Below are positions 1-8,451 of a DNA stretch of 64,000 nt, piece by piece. The stretch comes from an uncultured Roseobacter sp. (GTDB taxonomy: Bacteria; Pseudomonadota; Alphaproteobacteria; Rhodobacterales; Rhodobacteraceae). Made by a program: the position numbers and the translations under genes. The notes beneath the pieces were generated by a model. It was not told the origin of the DNA and searched no databases. It worked only from the letters and a program-made list of their open reading frames with translations. Numbering within the stretch: the first letter of the stretch is position 1; each line of letters begins with the position of its first letter. The stretch covers positions 248,001 through 312,000 of the forward strand of contig NZ_CANMDB010000004.1 in assembly GCF_947496515.1 (NCBI RefSeq). The letters are read 5' to 3'.

Positions 1-408
1 ATCGATGATCACCACACGGTCGAGGATACGGGCATCGCGATCGGTCAGGCACTGGCGGCAGCGCTCGGCGACAAGCGGGGCATCCGGCGGTACGGTGCGT
101 GCCTTTTGCCGATGGACGATGCGCTGGTGCGCGTGGCGCTGGATCTGTCCGCACGGCCCTATCTGATCTGGAACGTGGATCTGCCCACCCCCAAGATCGG
201 CATTTTCGACAGCGAGTTGGTGCGGGAGTTCTTCCAGGCACTCAGCACGCATGGGGGCATCACCCTGCACGTGGACATGCTGCACGGGATCAACAGCCAC
301 CACATCGCGGAGGCTGTCTTCAAATCCGTGGCCCGGGCCTTGCGCGAAGCGGTCGAACAGGACGCCCGCAAGGCGGATGCGATCCCCTCGACCAAAGGTG
401 CGCTCTGA
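1..408 (+). CDS. hisB: Imidazoleglycerol-phosphate dehydratase, 3' part
   Basis: The reading frame is open from the first base and ends at 408; the start lies outside the window. HisB dehydrates imidazole-glycerol phosphate to imidazole-acetol phosphate in histidine synthesis. The fragment contains the metal-binding DDHHTVED motif at the window edge and, near the end, [12 protein letters not shown], the second His-rich metal site of the family. It is followed after one base by hisH. About 135 residues are visible, fitting the C-terminal two thirds of a monofunctional HisB of about 195 residues. Identification is secure from the two manganese-binding motifs and the gene order. Confidence 0.95.
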   Translation: MDDHHTVEDTGIAIGQALAAALGDKRGIRRYGACLLPMDDALVRVALDLSARPYLIWNVDLPTPKIGIFDSELVREFFQALSTHGGITLHVDMLHGINSHHIAEAVFKSVARALREAVEQDARKADAIPSTKGAL

Positions 409-409
409 C

Positions 410-1048
410 GTGCTGACAGCGATTATCGACTACGAGAGCGGCAACCTGCACTCCGCGCAAAAGGCCTTTGAGCGCATGGCGCGCGAGACGGGCGGCGGTG
501 AGGTGGTGGTGACCGGTGAGGCGGAGGTCGTCGCCGGGGCAGACCGGATCGTGCTGCCCGGGGATGGCGCGTTCGCAGCCTGCATGAGCGCGCTCAAGGG
601 CCACTCCGGTCTTTATGACGCGATGGTCCACGCAGTGGAGGAAAAGGGTCGTCCCTTCATGGGGATCTGCGTTGGCATGCAGCTGATGGCCAGCTGGGGT
701 CGGGAATACGGCGATACGGCGGGGCTGGACTGGGTGTCGGGCGAGGTCGTCCGGATCACGCCGGCGGCAGAGGCGCTCAAGGTGCCGCACATGGGGTGGA
801 ACGATCTGGTGCTGGACGCAGCGCACCCGGTCTTTGATGGCATTGCCACGGGAGACCACGCCTATTTCGTGCACAGCTACCACATGGTCGTGTCTGATCT
901 GGCCGACCGTCTGGCCCATGTGGACTACGGTGGCGATGTGACCGCGGTGGTGGGGGCGGGCACGATGATCGGCCTGCAGTTTCACCCGGAGAAAAGCCAG
1001 GCCGCCGGGCTTAGGATGATCGCCAACTTTCTCAACTGGCGACCCTAG
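410..1048 (+). CDS. hisH: Imidazole glycerol phosphate synthase glutaminase subunit
   Basis: HisH hydrolyses glutamine and passes ammonia to HisF to make IGP and AICAR. The class I amidotransferase triad is visible: Cys87 in GICVGMQ, and His192 and Glu194 in FHPEKSQ. At 212 residues it has the usual family length. A GTG start at 410 is chosen because it begins the conserved LTAIIDYESGN strand, lies one base after the hisB stop and gives the expected length; a longer open frame reaching back to 251 runs through hisB and is not credible. Its partner hisF is over 16 kb away, because a carbohydrate gene block follows hisH. Confidence 0.95.
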   Translation: MLTAIIDYESGNLHSAQKAFERMARETGGGEVVVTGEAEVVAGADRIVLPGDGAFAACMSALKGHSGLYDAMVHAVEEKGRPFMGICVGMQLMASWGREYGDTAGLDWVSGEVVRITPAAEALKVPHMGWNDLVLDAAHPVFDGIATGDHAYFVHSYHMVVSDLADRLAHVDYGGDVTAVVGAGTMIGLQFHPEKSQAAGLRMIANFLNWRP

Positions 1049-1121
1049 CGCCAGCGGTGGGTCAGAAGAGGGCGCGACTGACCACCATTTGCCGGATCAG
1101 ACAGTCAGCCGGATGACGTCG

Positions 1122-2126
1122 TTATAGCGCTTCGGCCTTGACGAGAGAGTGCACGTCATCCACCCGCGCGACAGCCAGGTCGTCTTCGCTGATGTCGAAC
1201 TCTTGACCCATCAGCTTTTCAATTCCCCGTACGAGCGCCAGGGCATCCAGGCCATAATACCGCATCAGGTAAGGCCGCGATCCACCATGGGCATAGGTAT
1301 CTTTCAACCCCAGCCGTACCAGTTTCTTGCCGACGCCTGCGTCGGCCATGGTCTCTGCGACCAACGACCCGATGCCTCCTTCGGTCACGTGGTTTTCAAG
1401 GGTTACCACACCGTGTCTGACGCTGCCGATATGATCCAGCAGCTGCTGCGCGTCGAAAGGCTTGATGGTGTGCAAGTGCAGGTGACGGATGGCCAGACCC
1501 GCTTTAGTGAAGGCCGCGCGTGCGCGCATCGCTTCTTCGGTGCAGATGCCGGAGGTCACCACGAGAATATCGTCGCCCGTGGACAGCTCACGCATGTCGC
1601 CCACCTTGATCGGTGTATCGAACAATCGCGGCACGGACCCGCGCAGCACGCGGCACCAGACGGGGCCATCTATGCTGTCGGCGGCCTCGCAGATGCTTTC
1701 CACCTCCGTGGCATCGCCCGTCTCCAGAATGGTCATGTTCGGAATGGACCGCATGACCGAGATATCCTCGATCGATTGGTGGGTCATGCCGCCGGGTGTT
1801 GTCACCCCGGGCAGAAACCCCATCAGCCTGACCTTGCGCCGGGGGTACGCGATGGAGGCCATCAGCTGATCGTAGGGTCGGCGGTACATGAAGACGCCAA
1901 AAGTGTGAATGAACGGGCGGAAGCCCGCCAGACCGAGACCGCCCGCAAAGCTCATCATGTTCTGTTCCGCCATGCCGAGGGACAGAAACTGATCCGGGTG
2001 GCGGTCCCTAAATCCGTCGATCTCGCACGAGGAGGTCAGATCAGCGCTCAGGCACAGGATATCCGGGTTGCCAGCGGCGAAGGTCTCGAAAGCCTTGGCA
2101 TAGGGGCGGTTGACCATTTCTACCAT
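1122..2126 (-). CDS. Transketolase, C-terminal (pyrimidine-binding) subunit
   Basis: This is the second half of a split transketolase, 334 residues. It supplies the domain that binds the aminopyrimidine of thiamine diphosphate. The conserved activating glutamate is in SLGMAEQNMMSFAGGLG, and the C-terminal domain ends the protein. The N-terminal subunit gene lies immediately upstream (stop at 2139, 12 bases away). The start ATG at 2126 has AAGGAG eight bases upstream. Split transketolases of this kind often act in dedicated sugar pathways (for example apulose-4-phosphate transketolase AptAB) rather than the pentose phosphate pathway. The context of FGGY kinase, aldolase and ABC transporter fits such a role, but the substrate is unknown. 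Confidence 0.88.
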   Translation of the reverse strand: MVEMVNRPYAKAFETFAAGNPDILCLSADLTSSCEIDGFRDRHPDQFLSLGMAEQNMMSFAGGLGLAGFRPFIHTFGVFMYRRPYDQLMASIAYPRRKVRLMGFLPGVTTPGGMTHQSIEDISVMRSIPNMTILETGDATEVESICEAADSIDGPVWCRVLRGSVPRLFDTPIKVGDMRELSTGDDILVVTSGICTEEAMRARAAFTKAGLAIRHLHLHTIKPFDAQQLLDHIGSVRHGVVTLENHVTEGGIGSLVAETMADAGVGKKLVRLGLKDTYAHGGSRPYLMRYYGLDALALVRGIEKLMGQEFDISEDDLAVARVDDVHSLVKAEAL

Positions 2127-2138
2127 ATCGCGGTCTCC

Positions 2139-3065
2139 TTAGTGGCCGTAGTCGACGGGATCGACGCCAAGGTCGGCCGCGATGGAGGTGTTGAAGCGTG
2201 CGCGCTCGTCCTCTGACTTGAACCGCACGTAATGCAGGCGCGGAAAGCGTTCTTCGAGGATCGACATGCTGTGGAACGGATTGGTGCGCGCCAGGATGAT
2301 CAACGGCTTGCCAGCGTGCGGTTCCTGCACCGCATCGCGCATGGCCGACAGGTCATGACCGTCGATTTCCACGCAGGAGGCCCCGAAATTGAGAAATTTG
2401 GTGCGGATATCCCCCACGTCCATGACCGACGACATGGCGCCGTCGCATTGCTGGTCATTCACGTCCATGATGGCCAGCACCGTATCGATCCCGTGGTGCG
2501 CGCAGGCCTGTACGGCCTCCCATGTCTGACCTTCCTGCACCTCGCCGTCCGACATAAAGACCCATGTCCGCCCCGTCTCCCCGCGCAACCGCCGCCCGTA
2601 GGCAAGCCCTGATGCCGTCGAGAGGCCAATGCCCAGGGTGCCGTTGTGCACTTCCATGCCGGGGCTGTGTTCCGCGCCGATCATCTCCACCGACGATCCG
2701 TCCTGATTGAACATTTCCAGCCCCTCGGGCGCCATGCGTCCGACCTCTATCAACGTGGCATAGGCCACGAGCGCATAATGCGCAGGGGCGATGAACAGGC
2801 GGTCATGATGGGGCGTTGCGGGGCCATTGTAGCCCGCGCCGGTGTGGTAGTCGGGATTGTCCTGCGACGGCACGCCCTCAAACGGTTTGGGGATCATCGG
2901 CAGTGTTGGTGCGCCGAGCTTCAGCTCCTCATTGTAGAGCCAGGCCAGCTGTTCTGCCGCGGAACACGCCTGACTGAGATAGCCGCCGTTGTTACGGATC
3001 GCGTGCTCAAAGACTCTGCGGCGGATGCCCAGGGCGACATCGTCGGTTTGTCTTTCATTGCGCAT
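2139..3065 (-). CDS. Transketolase, N-terminal (diphosphate-binding) subunit
   Basis: This 308-residue protein carries the thiamine diphosphate/Mg motif: SDGEVQEGQTWEA followed about 25 residues later by MDVNDQQ, the family's GDG...N form with Ser in place of the first Gly. It also has the N-terminal His region (PAHYALVAYATL). Start ATG 3065 has AAGGAG eight bases upstream. It is the first gene of a minus-strand pair with the C-terminal subunit and is divergent from a dehydrogenase, with a shared 32-bp motif in the 107-bp gap. The two subunits together would form one transketolase active site. Confidence 0.88.
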   Translation of the reverse strand: MRNERQTDDVALGIRRRVFEHAIRNNGGYLSQACSAAEQLAWLYNEELKLGAPTLPMIPKPFEGVPSQDNPDYHTGAGYNGPATPHHDRLFIAPAHYALVAYATLIEVGRMAPEGLEMFNQDGSSVEMIGAEHSPGMEVHNGTLGIGLSTASGLAYGRRLRGETGRTWVFMSDGEVQEGQTWEAVQACAHHGIDTVLAIMDVNDQQCDGAMSSVMDVGDIRTKFLNFGASCVEIDGHDLSAMRDAVQEPHAGKPLIILARTNPFHSMSILEERFPRLHYVRFKSEDERARFNTSIAADLGVDPVDYGH

Positions 3066-3082
3066 TGCACGGCTCCTTTTTC

Positions 3083-3114
3083 TTTACATTAGTCAATATA
3101 CTGATCAAATGTAT
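3083..3114. promoter_or_regulatory. Putative operator 1 of the sugar regulon (copy of 11065-11096)
   Basis: A 32-bp element between the divergent transketolase and dehydrogenase genes matches 11065-11096 at 21 of 32 positions by my hand alignment. Conserved blocks are TTTACA, then GTCAAT three bases later, then TCA-N-ATGT near the end. The ends form an imperfect inverted repeat (ACATTNG...CNAATGT). Both copies lie in the only two divergent promoter regions of this gene block, so a site for the SorC-type regulator at 14338 is the simplest reading. That assignment is inference. Confidence 0.55.
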
Positions 3115-3172
3115 AGAGCAAGACATTTGGGGTGGGATGCCCGATACTGCCGGTCAACGAAAGGTCGAGACC

Positions 3173-4231
3173 ATGACGCAAATGATGAAAGCCGTGCGCT
3201 GTGAGGGGTTTGGCGGCAAGCACCGGTTGGTGAGAGATCACCCGGTGCCCCGACCCGGTGCGGGCGAGGTTCTGGTGCGCGTCGACGGTTCCGGCATCTG
3301 TGCAGCAGACCGCGCCATGTGGGATGCGACCGGGCCGTGGGATCTGTCTTTTCCGTTTACGCCGGGGCATGAATTTACAGGAACGGTCGTTGAACTGGGT
3401 GCGGATGCGGCCGAGATGCACGGTCTGTCCGTCGGTGACCGCGCCATTGCCGAATTGAATGTGACAAGCGGAAATGACTTTTTCCGCCAGCGCGGCGCCT
3501 ATCATCTGACCGATTGCATGGAGGTGCTGGGCGCCACGTGCGACGGTGGCTGGGCGGAGTACATGATCTATCCGGCCAATGCCGTTATCCACCGGGTGCC
3601 CGACGGGCTGAGCACCAAAGCGGCGTGCTACACGGAACCGCTGGCCAATGCGATCCACGGTGTACAGCGGGCGGATATCCAGTTTGACGATGTGGTCGTG
3701 ATTGCCGGGGCAGGGCCCATCGGGATGGGCATGGTGCAGGCGGCCGCGTTGAAAACCCCGCGCAAGGTGATCGTGATCAACCCAGGTGCTGCCAAGCGCA
3801 CAGCAGCGCTGTCTCTCGGGGCGGACATGGCCTTTGCTCCGGATGATCCGCGGCTGCATGAGGCGCTTGGCGATCTGACAGACGGGCGCGGCGCGGATGT
3901 TTTTCTGGAGGCATCAGGCCAGACATCGGCCTTTGAACAGGGCCTGCAAATCGTGCGCAAGGGTGCGCGGATCGTGGTCTTTGGTGTTTACAAATCACCG
4001 GCCCGCGTGGACCTGAATATCTTTGGAGAGTTCAAGGAACTGGACGTGCGCGGCGGTCACCTTGCGCCTTTTACCTACGCCACCGCGCTGGATCTGATGG
4101 CGCGGGGCAAGATCGACGGGGACGCCTGTGTGACCCATGTCTATGCTCTGGAGGCGTTCGAGACCGCGCTGACCCGCAGACCGGACCCCGACGAGCTTCA
4201 GATCAAGATCATGCTGGACCCGACCCTCTGA
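3173..4231 (+). CDS. Zinc-type alcohol/polyol dehydrogenase (MDR family)
   Basis: A medium-chain dehydrogenase of 352 residues that oxidises an alcohol, probably a polyol or sugar, with NAD(P). Visible features are the catalytic zinc region GSGICAADRAMWD, then GHEFTGTVVELG, and the Rossmann motif VVIAGAGPIGMGMVQAA. The four-cysteine structural zinc lobe usual in sorbitol and threonine dehydrogenases is missing; that stretch reads as an insertion with only two Cys. The ATG at 3173 is preferred over an upstream start at 3065 because AAGGTCGAG precedes it and family homology begins there. It is transcribed away from the transketolase pair and followed after nine bases by the molybdoenzyme. Confidence 0.85.
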   Translation: MTQMMKAVRCEGFGGKHRLVRDHPVPRPGAGEVLVRVDGSGICAADRAMWDATGPWDLSFPFTPGHEFTGTVVELGADAAEMHGLSVGDRAIAELNVTSGNDFFRQRGAYHLTDCMEVLGATCDGGWAEYMIYPANAVIHRVPDGLSTKAACYTEPLANAIHGVQRADIQFDDVVVIAGAGPIGMGMVQAAALKTPRKVIVINPGAAKRTAALSLGADMAFAPDDPRLHEALGDLTDGRGADVFLEASGQTSAFEQGLQIVRKGARIVVFGVYKSPARVDLNIFGEFKELDVRGGHLAPFTYATALDLMARGKIDGDACVTHVYALEAFETALTRRPDPDELQIKIMLDPTL

Positions 4232-4240
4232 GGATACGTG

Positions 4241-6502
4241 ATGAAGTACACCGCCGCACATTGGGGCAGCTATCAGTTCGATCCCGGCGACACGGAACTG
4301 ACGCCGCTGGACGGCGATCCCGCACCCTCACGCATCGGGCGCGGCTGGGTGTCAGCGGTCCGCAACCGCGATGCCCGCGTGATGGCCCCCGTCGCACGCA
4401 GGGGCTGGCTGGCGGGCGACAGGGGTGCCGCCCGATGCGACGATACATTCGTGGAGATCGGCTGGGACCGCGCGCTTGATCTGGCAGCCTCCGAACTGGA
4501 CCGGGTGCGGCAAACCCACGGGAACAGTGCGATCTTTGGTGGCTCCTACGGGTGGTCGAGCGCGGGGCGTTTTCACCACGCGCAAAGCCAGATGCGCCGG
4601 ATGCTGTCGGTGGCGGGCGGCTTTACCTCATCGCGCGAGACATACTCTCACGCGGCCGCCGAGGTGCTGTTTCCGCATGTACTGGGCCTGACACATCGCG
4701 CGTTTCAGGATCAGGTGACGGCCATGCCGCTGGTGACGGAGCATTGCGACGTCATGCTGGCTTTTGGCGGTCTGTCAGCACGCACCGCGCAGATCACCGC
4801 AGCAGGCACGTCGACGCATGAGGTCGCACCATGGATCCACGCATTGAAGAGCGCGGGTGTGCGGGTCGTGACCATCTCGCCCGAGCGGGGGGAGGCACAG
4901 GAGGATTGGCTGGCAATCAAGCCGGGAACGGACACCGCGCTGATCCTTGCGCTGATCCACGAGATCTTGCGTCTGGGACGTGAGGACAGGGGTTTTCTGG
5001 AGCGCTATACCAGCGGTTGGCCCACCCTGGAGCGCTACGTGCGGGGGGACAGCGACGGCATTCCCAAGACCGTTGCCTGGGCGGCGCAGATTTGTGATCT
5101 CGATGCGGGCGATATCGCCGATCTGGCCGAGGAGCTGACGCGCAAACGGGTGATGGTCTCGCTGGCCTGGGGCCTGCAGCGCGCAGATCATGGGGAGCAA
5201 CCAATCTGGGCCGGTCTCGCGCTGGCCTGTGTGTTGGGTCAGATCGGGCAACCCGGCACGGGCTACGCCTTCGGTTACGGCTCAACCACGCCCGTTGGTC
5301 GCGCGGCCAGGCTGATCCCCTGGCCGTCGCTGCCGAAGGCGCCCAACCAGGTCACGGATTTCATCCCCGTGGCACGCATCGCGGATTGCCTGCTGCAGCC
5401 GGGTCAACCCTACCGATACGACGGGCAGACGCGTCACTACCCGGATTTGCGACTGATCTGGTGGACCGGTGGCAATCCCTTTCATCACCATCAGGATCTC
5501 TTTCGCTTGCAACAGGCATGGTGCCGGCCCGAGACCGTCATCGTGAATGAACACAGCTGGACCGCGACCGCCCGCCGCGCGGATCTGGTACTGCCTGCCA
5601 CAACCCCGCTTGAACGCGACGACATCATGATGAACCGGCGTGATCCGATCCTGCTTTTTATGAGCCGGATGTTCGATCCGATGGGTGACGCACGCGACGA
5701 TCACACCATCTTTGCCGATGTCGCGGAACGGCTTGGCCTGCGCGATGCCTTTACCGAAGGCCGCAGCACCGATGGCTGGCTGCGCCATATCTGGGCGCGT
5801 GCCGAAAGTGTCGCGAAAGCGCACGGCTTTGCGTTGCCCGAGTTTGACACGTTCCGTACGGAAGGGCGCTTTGACGTGCCCCACGCGACAGAGCGGCGCG
5901 TTGCATTCAGCCAGTTCATTGCCGCCCCCGATGCCCACGGGTTGAGCACGGAAAGCGGGAAGCTGACATTGTTCAACCGGACTATTGCCCACATGGATCT
6001 GGCGGATTGTCCGGGGCATCCCGTCTGGCTTGCCCCCATTGAGGGCGGGGCGCTGGACAGCGGAACATTCCATCTGATCACCGGCCAGCCGGACACGCGC
6101 CTGCATGCGCAGAACGATATGGGGTCCGAAGCGCAGGCGACCAAGCGGCAGGGGCGTGAGGTGTGCACCCTTCATCCCGACGCCGCCGCGATGCTGAAGC
6201 TGACGGAGGGCGACCTGATCAAGCTCAGCAATGCGCGCGGCGCCTGTCTGTGCGCCTTTCGGACCAGTCCGGACATGCGCGCCGATTGCATTTCGCTGCC
6301 GACCGGCGCGTGGCTCGATGTGCAGGACGTGGACGGCACGCTGATGGATGTGCATGGCAATCCCAACGTGCTGACCATCGACAAGGGATGCTCCGGGCTC
6401 AGCCAGGGCAATATCGCGCATACCTCTGTGGTGCGGGCAGAGCGGTGGACCGGTCCGCTGCCCGCCCTGCGCGTCACCCGACCGCCGGTGATCGCCTCCT
6501 AG
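4241..6502 (+). CDS. Cytosolic molybdopterin S/N-oxide reductase (BisC/DorA/TorA family)
   Basis: A 753-residue protein of the DMSO reductase superfamily. The segment GGSYGWSSAGRFHHAQSQ matches the region holding the serine Mo ligand in DMSO/TMAO/biotin-sulfoxide reductases. NEHSWTATARRADLVLPATT and the C-terminal guanine-dinucleotide-binding region are also present. There is no twin-arginine signal and no N-terminal Fe-S motif, which points to a cytosolic BisC-like reductase of sulfoxides or N-oxides. ATG 4241 is preferred over GTG 4238 because GAGG then lies seven bases upstream. It is co-directional with the dehydrogenase before it and its stop overlaps the stop of the convergent permease at 6499 by a few bases. 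Substrate and electron donor are unknown. Confidence 0.82.
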   Translation: MKYTAAHWGSYQFDPGDTELTPLDGDPAPSRIGRGWVSAVRNRDARVMAPVARRGWLAGDRGAARCDDTFVEIGWDRALDLAASELDRVRQTHGNSAIFGGSYGWSSAGRFHHAQSQMRRMLSVAGGFTSSRETYSHAAAEVLFPHVLGLTHRAFQDQVTAMPLVTEHCDVMLAFGGLSARTAQITAAGTSTHEVAPWIHALKSAGVRVVTISPERGEAQEDWLAIKPGTDTALILALIHEILRLGREDRGFLERYTSGWPTLERYVRGDSDGIPKTVAWAAQICDLDAGDIADLAEELTRKRVMVSLAWGLQRADHGEQPIWAGLALACVLGQIGQPGTGYAFGYGSTTPVGRAARLIPWPSLPKAPNQVTDFIPVARIADCLLQPGQPYRYDGQTRHYPDLRLIWWTGGNPFHHHQDLFRLQQAWCRPETVIVNEHSWTATARRADLVLPATTPLERDDIMMNRRDPILLFMSRMFDPMGDARDDHTIFADVAERLGLRDAFTEGRSTDGWLRHIWARAESVAKAHGFALPEFDTFRTEGRFDVPHATERRVAFSQFIAAPDAHGLSTESGKLTLFNRTIAHMDLADCPGHPVWLAPIEGGALDSGTFHLITGQPDTRLHAQNDMGSEAQATKRQGREVCTLHPDAAAMLKLTEGDLIKLSNARGACLCAFRTSPDMRADCISLPTGAWLDVQDVDGTLMDVHGNPNVLTIDKGCSGLSQGNIAHTSVVRAERWTGPLPALRVTRPPVIAS

Positions 6503-7473
6503 CCGTTGCGGGCCTTGCGCTGCGCAACGGCCAGCGCAAGAGCGGACAGCAGGATAATGCCCTGTAGAGCATCCTTGGTGTTGAAATTGAGGCCCATCAA
6601 GTTCAGTCCGTTGGCCACCATGCCGAGGAACAACACGCCGATGACGGTGCCCGGAATGTTGGGCCGTCCGCGCGGGTGCAGGGCCGCCCCGATGAACACC
6701 GCGGCAATCGCGTCCAAGAGGTAGGAAAAGCCTGACAGCGGGGTGAACATGCGGATGTTTGCCGCCGCAATCAGCCCGCCCACCGCACAGGTCGCCGACG
6801 CCAGGACAAAGCACAGCAGGAGGATGCGGTTCACGCGGATGCCCGCCACAACAGCGGCTGACCGCTGCATGCCCATCGCGTGAATGCGGCGGCCCCAGAT
6901 CGACCGCTCCAGAACCAGAAAATAGAGAACCGCGAGCACAAAGGCGATGACCGCTTCGGTCGGGATGCCCGCTATCTGGCCCAGGGCGAGGTTGCGAAAC
7001 TCCTCCGGCATGCGCCGATGCGAGATCGGTCCACCGCCGTTGGTGAAGATGCGCTGAACGGAGGAGCCGATGAAGAACGTGCTCAGGGTCGCCAGAAACG
7101 GGCTGATCCTCAGGCCCACGACCAGTGCTGCGTTAAAGAGCCCGACAAGAGAGCCGCCGATGATGCCCGCACAGGCGGCCCCGAACCAGTCCAGCCCGTA
7201 GGTCTTCATCGCCACCACAGCAAAGGCCGCGCCAAAGTCGAGGGCGATGCCGATGCTCAGATCAATGCCACCCGTGGCGACGATCAGCGTCATGCCCAGG
7301 GCGACGATCATCAGCACGGCAGACCCTTCGACGATGTTCATCAGGTTGCCGCCCTGAACAAAGACCGGGTTCCATACGGCAAAAAGGGCAAAGAATGCCG
7401 CAAAGACGATCAAAAAGCCGAACCGCAGGAAGATGTTTGCAAAGGGGCCTGAGGGTGCGGAGGTGCTGGACAT
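6499..7473 (-). CDS. Ribose-type sugar ABC transporter permease (RbsC family)
   Basis: A hydrophobic 324-residue inner-membrane permease of the CUT2 (RbsC) type. Family motifs seen include NLMNIVEGSAVLMIVALGMT, TGGIDLSIG and the C-terminal RGRPNIPGTVIGVLFLGMV. It is the last gene of the minus-strand transporter operon, three bases after the sister permease. Two different RbsC-like permeases in one operon suggest a heterodimeric channel. Specificity lies mainly with the binding protein at 10031-11002. Confidence 0.9.
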   Translation of the reverse strand: MSSTSAPSGPFANIFLRFGFLIVFAAFFALFAVWNPVFVQGGNLMNIVEGSAVLMIVALGMTLIVATGGIDLSIGIALDFGAAFAVVAMKTYGLDWFGAACAGIIGGSLVGLFNAALVVGLRISPFLATLSTFFIGSSVQRIFTNGGGPISHRRMPEEFRNLALGQIAGIPTEAVIAFVLAVLYFLVLERSIWGRRIHAMGMQRSAAVVAGIRVNRILLLCFVLASATCAVGGLIAAANIRMFTPLSGFSYLLDAIAAVFIGAALHPRGRPNIPGTVIGVLFLGMVANGLNLMGLNFNTKDALQGIILLSALALAVAQRKARNG

Positions 7474-7476
7474 CGC

Positions 7477-8451
7477 TCAGCGCGCCCGTTGCGAAATGGC
7501 GGAAAAGGCGACCACGAGAACGATCAGCGATCCCTTGATCAGACCTGTCCAGAACAAGTTCACGCCCATGGATTTGAACCCGATGGAAATGGCGGCGACC
7601 AAAAGCGCGCCCAGAACGGCCCCCCACATCGTCACCACGCGGCGCGGCGAAAAGGCAGCCCCCAGAAAAGTCGCCAGAACCATCTCCAGCATCAGGTTGT
7701 CCTGGACGCCGGGTGAACTGCCCGACCCGCGGGCGAGGATGAAAAACCCGCAGATGAAACCCGTGAAGGCGGCGAGCAGAAAGCTCTGGTCGATGAAACG
7801 GTTCACATTCAGTCCGGAGATTTCAGCGGCATCGCGGCTGCCGCCCGCGGCCTGCAGGTTCAGGCCCCAACGGGTCTGGTGCAGCAGAAAGAAGGCTGCT
7901 GCGACAACCAGGGCGACCACCACGATGCCCAGCGGTACACCCCCGACATCCTGTGCCCGCAGGGCGATGATCCACGGATGATCGACGTTGATCCGGCGGC
8001 TTGCAGTCACGACATTGTTCGCCCCCACGACCGCTACGAACATGGCCAGCGTCGTCAAGAGCGGCGTCATCTGGATCCGGGTGACCAGCAGGGCATTCAG
8101 CACGCCAACCACCGTCGATGCCGCCAGCGCTGCCGCTGCACAAAAGAGGAGGGGATAGCCAAGGCTGAGCATCTGCGCCGTGATGCCCGCCGACAGCACG
8201 GCGGTCGCGGGGATCGACAGATCAATTCCCCCCGACACGACGTCGTCCCCTCCCGCCATCACCACCGCCGCGAGCCCGGCACATACCAGCACGACCGGAA
8301 GGCTTTGCATCACAATCAGTTCCAGATTGCGCAAGGTGACAAAGTTTGGCGCGTTGAAGCTGATGTAGACCAGCACGCCCGCAAAGATGATCACGGGCAG
8401 AAAACCGAAAAGCTCCAGCAGAAACCGGCGACCCTGCGCATCAGCCTGCAT
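7477..8451 (-). CDS. Ribose-type sugar ABC transporter permease 2
   Basis: A second RbsC-type permease, 324 residues, with VMAGGDDVVSGGIDLSIPAT replacing the usual GGIDLSVG region and several predicted membrane helices. The ATG at 8451 is chosen because GGAG lies eight bases upstream; an earlier in-frame codon at 8496 would add a charged, non-homologous tail inside the ATPase gene. It overlaps the end of the ATPase gene by 11 bases, which suggests translational coupling. Confidence 0.88.
   Translation of the reverse strand: MQADAQGRRFLLELFGFLPVIIFAGVLVYISFNAPNFVTLRNLELIVMQSLPVVLVCAGLAAVVMAGGDDVVSGGIDLSIPATAVLSAGITAQMLSLGYPLLFCAAAALAASTVVGVLNALLVTRIQMTPLLTTLAMFVAVVGANNVVTASRRINVDHPWIIALRAQDVGGVPLGIVVVALVVAAAFFLLHQTRWGLNLQAAGGSRDAAEISGLNVNRFIDQSFLLAAFTGFICGFFILARGSGSSPGVQDNLMLEMVLATFLGAAFSPRRVVTMWGAVLGALLVAAISIGFKSMGVNLFWTGLIKGSLIVLVVAFSAISQRAR

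Noticed and set aside
1049-1121. A tRNA or direct-repeat attachment site at the left edge of the catabolic block
   Set aside because: No tRNA or matching repeat was found there or at 15319-16469.
5282-6814. A 510-codon minus-strand frame over the molybdoenzyme
   Set aside because: Antisense to a gene with clear molybdopterin motifs and crosses into the permease out of phase.
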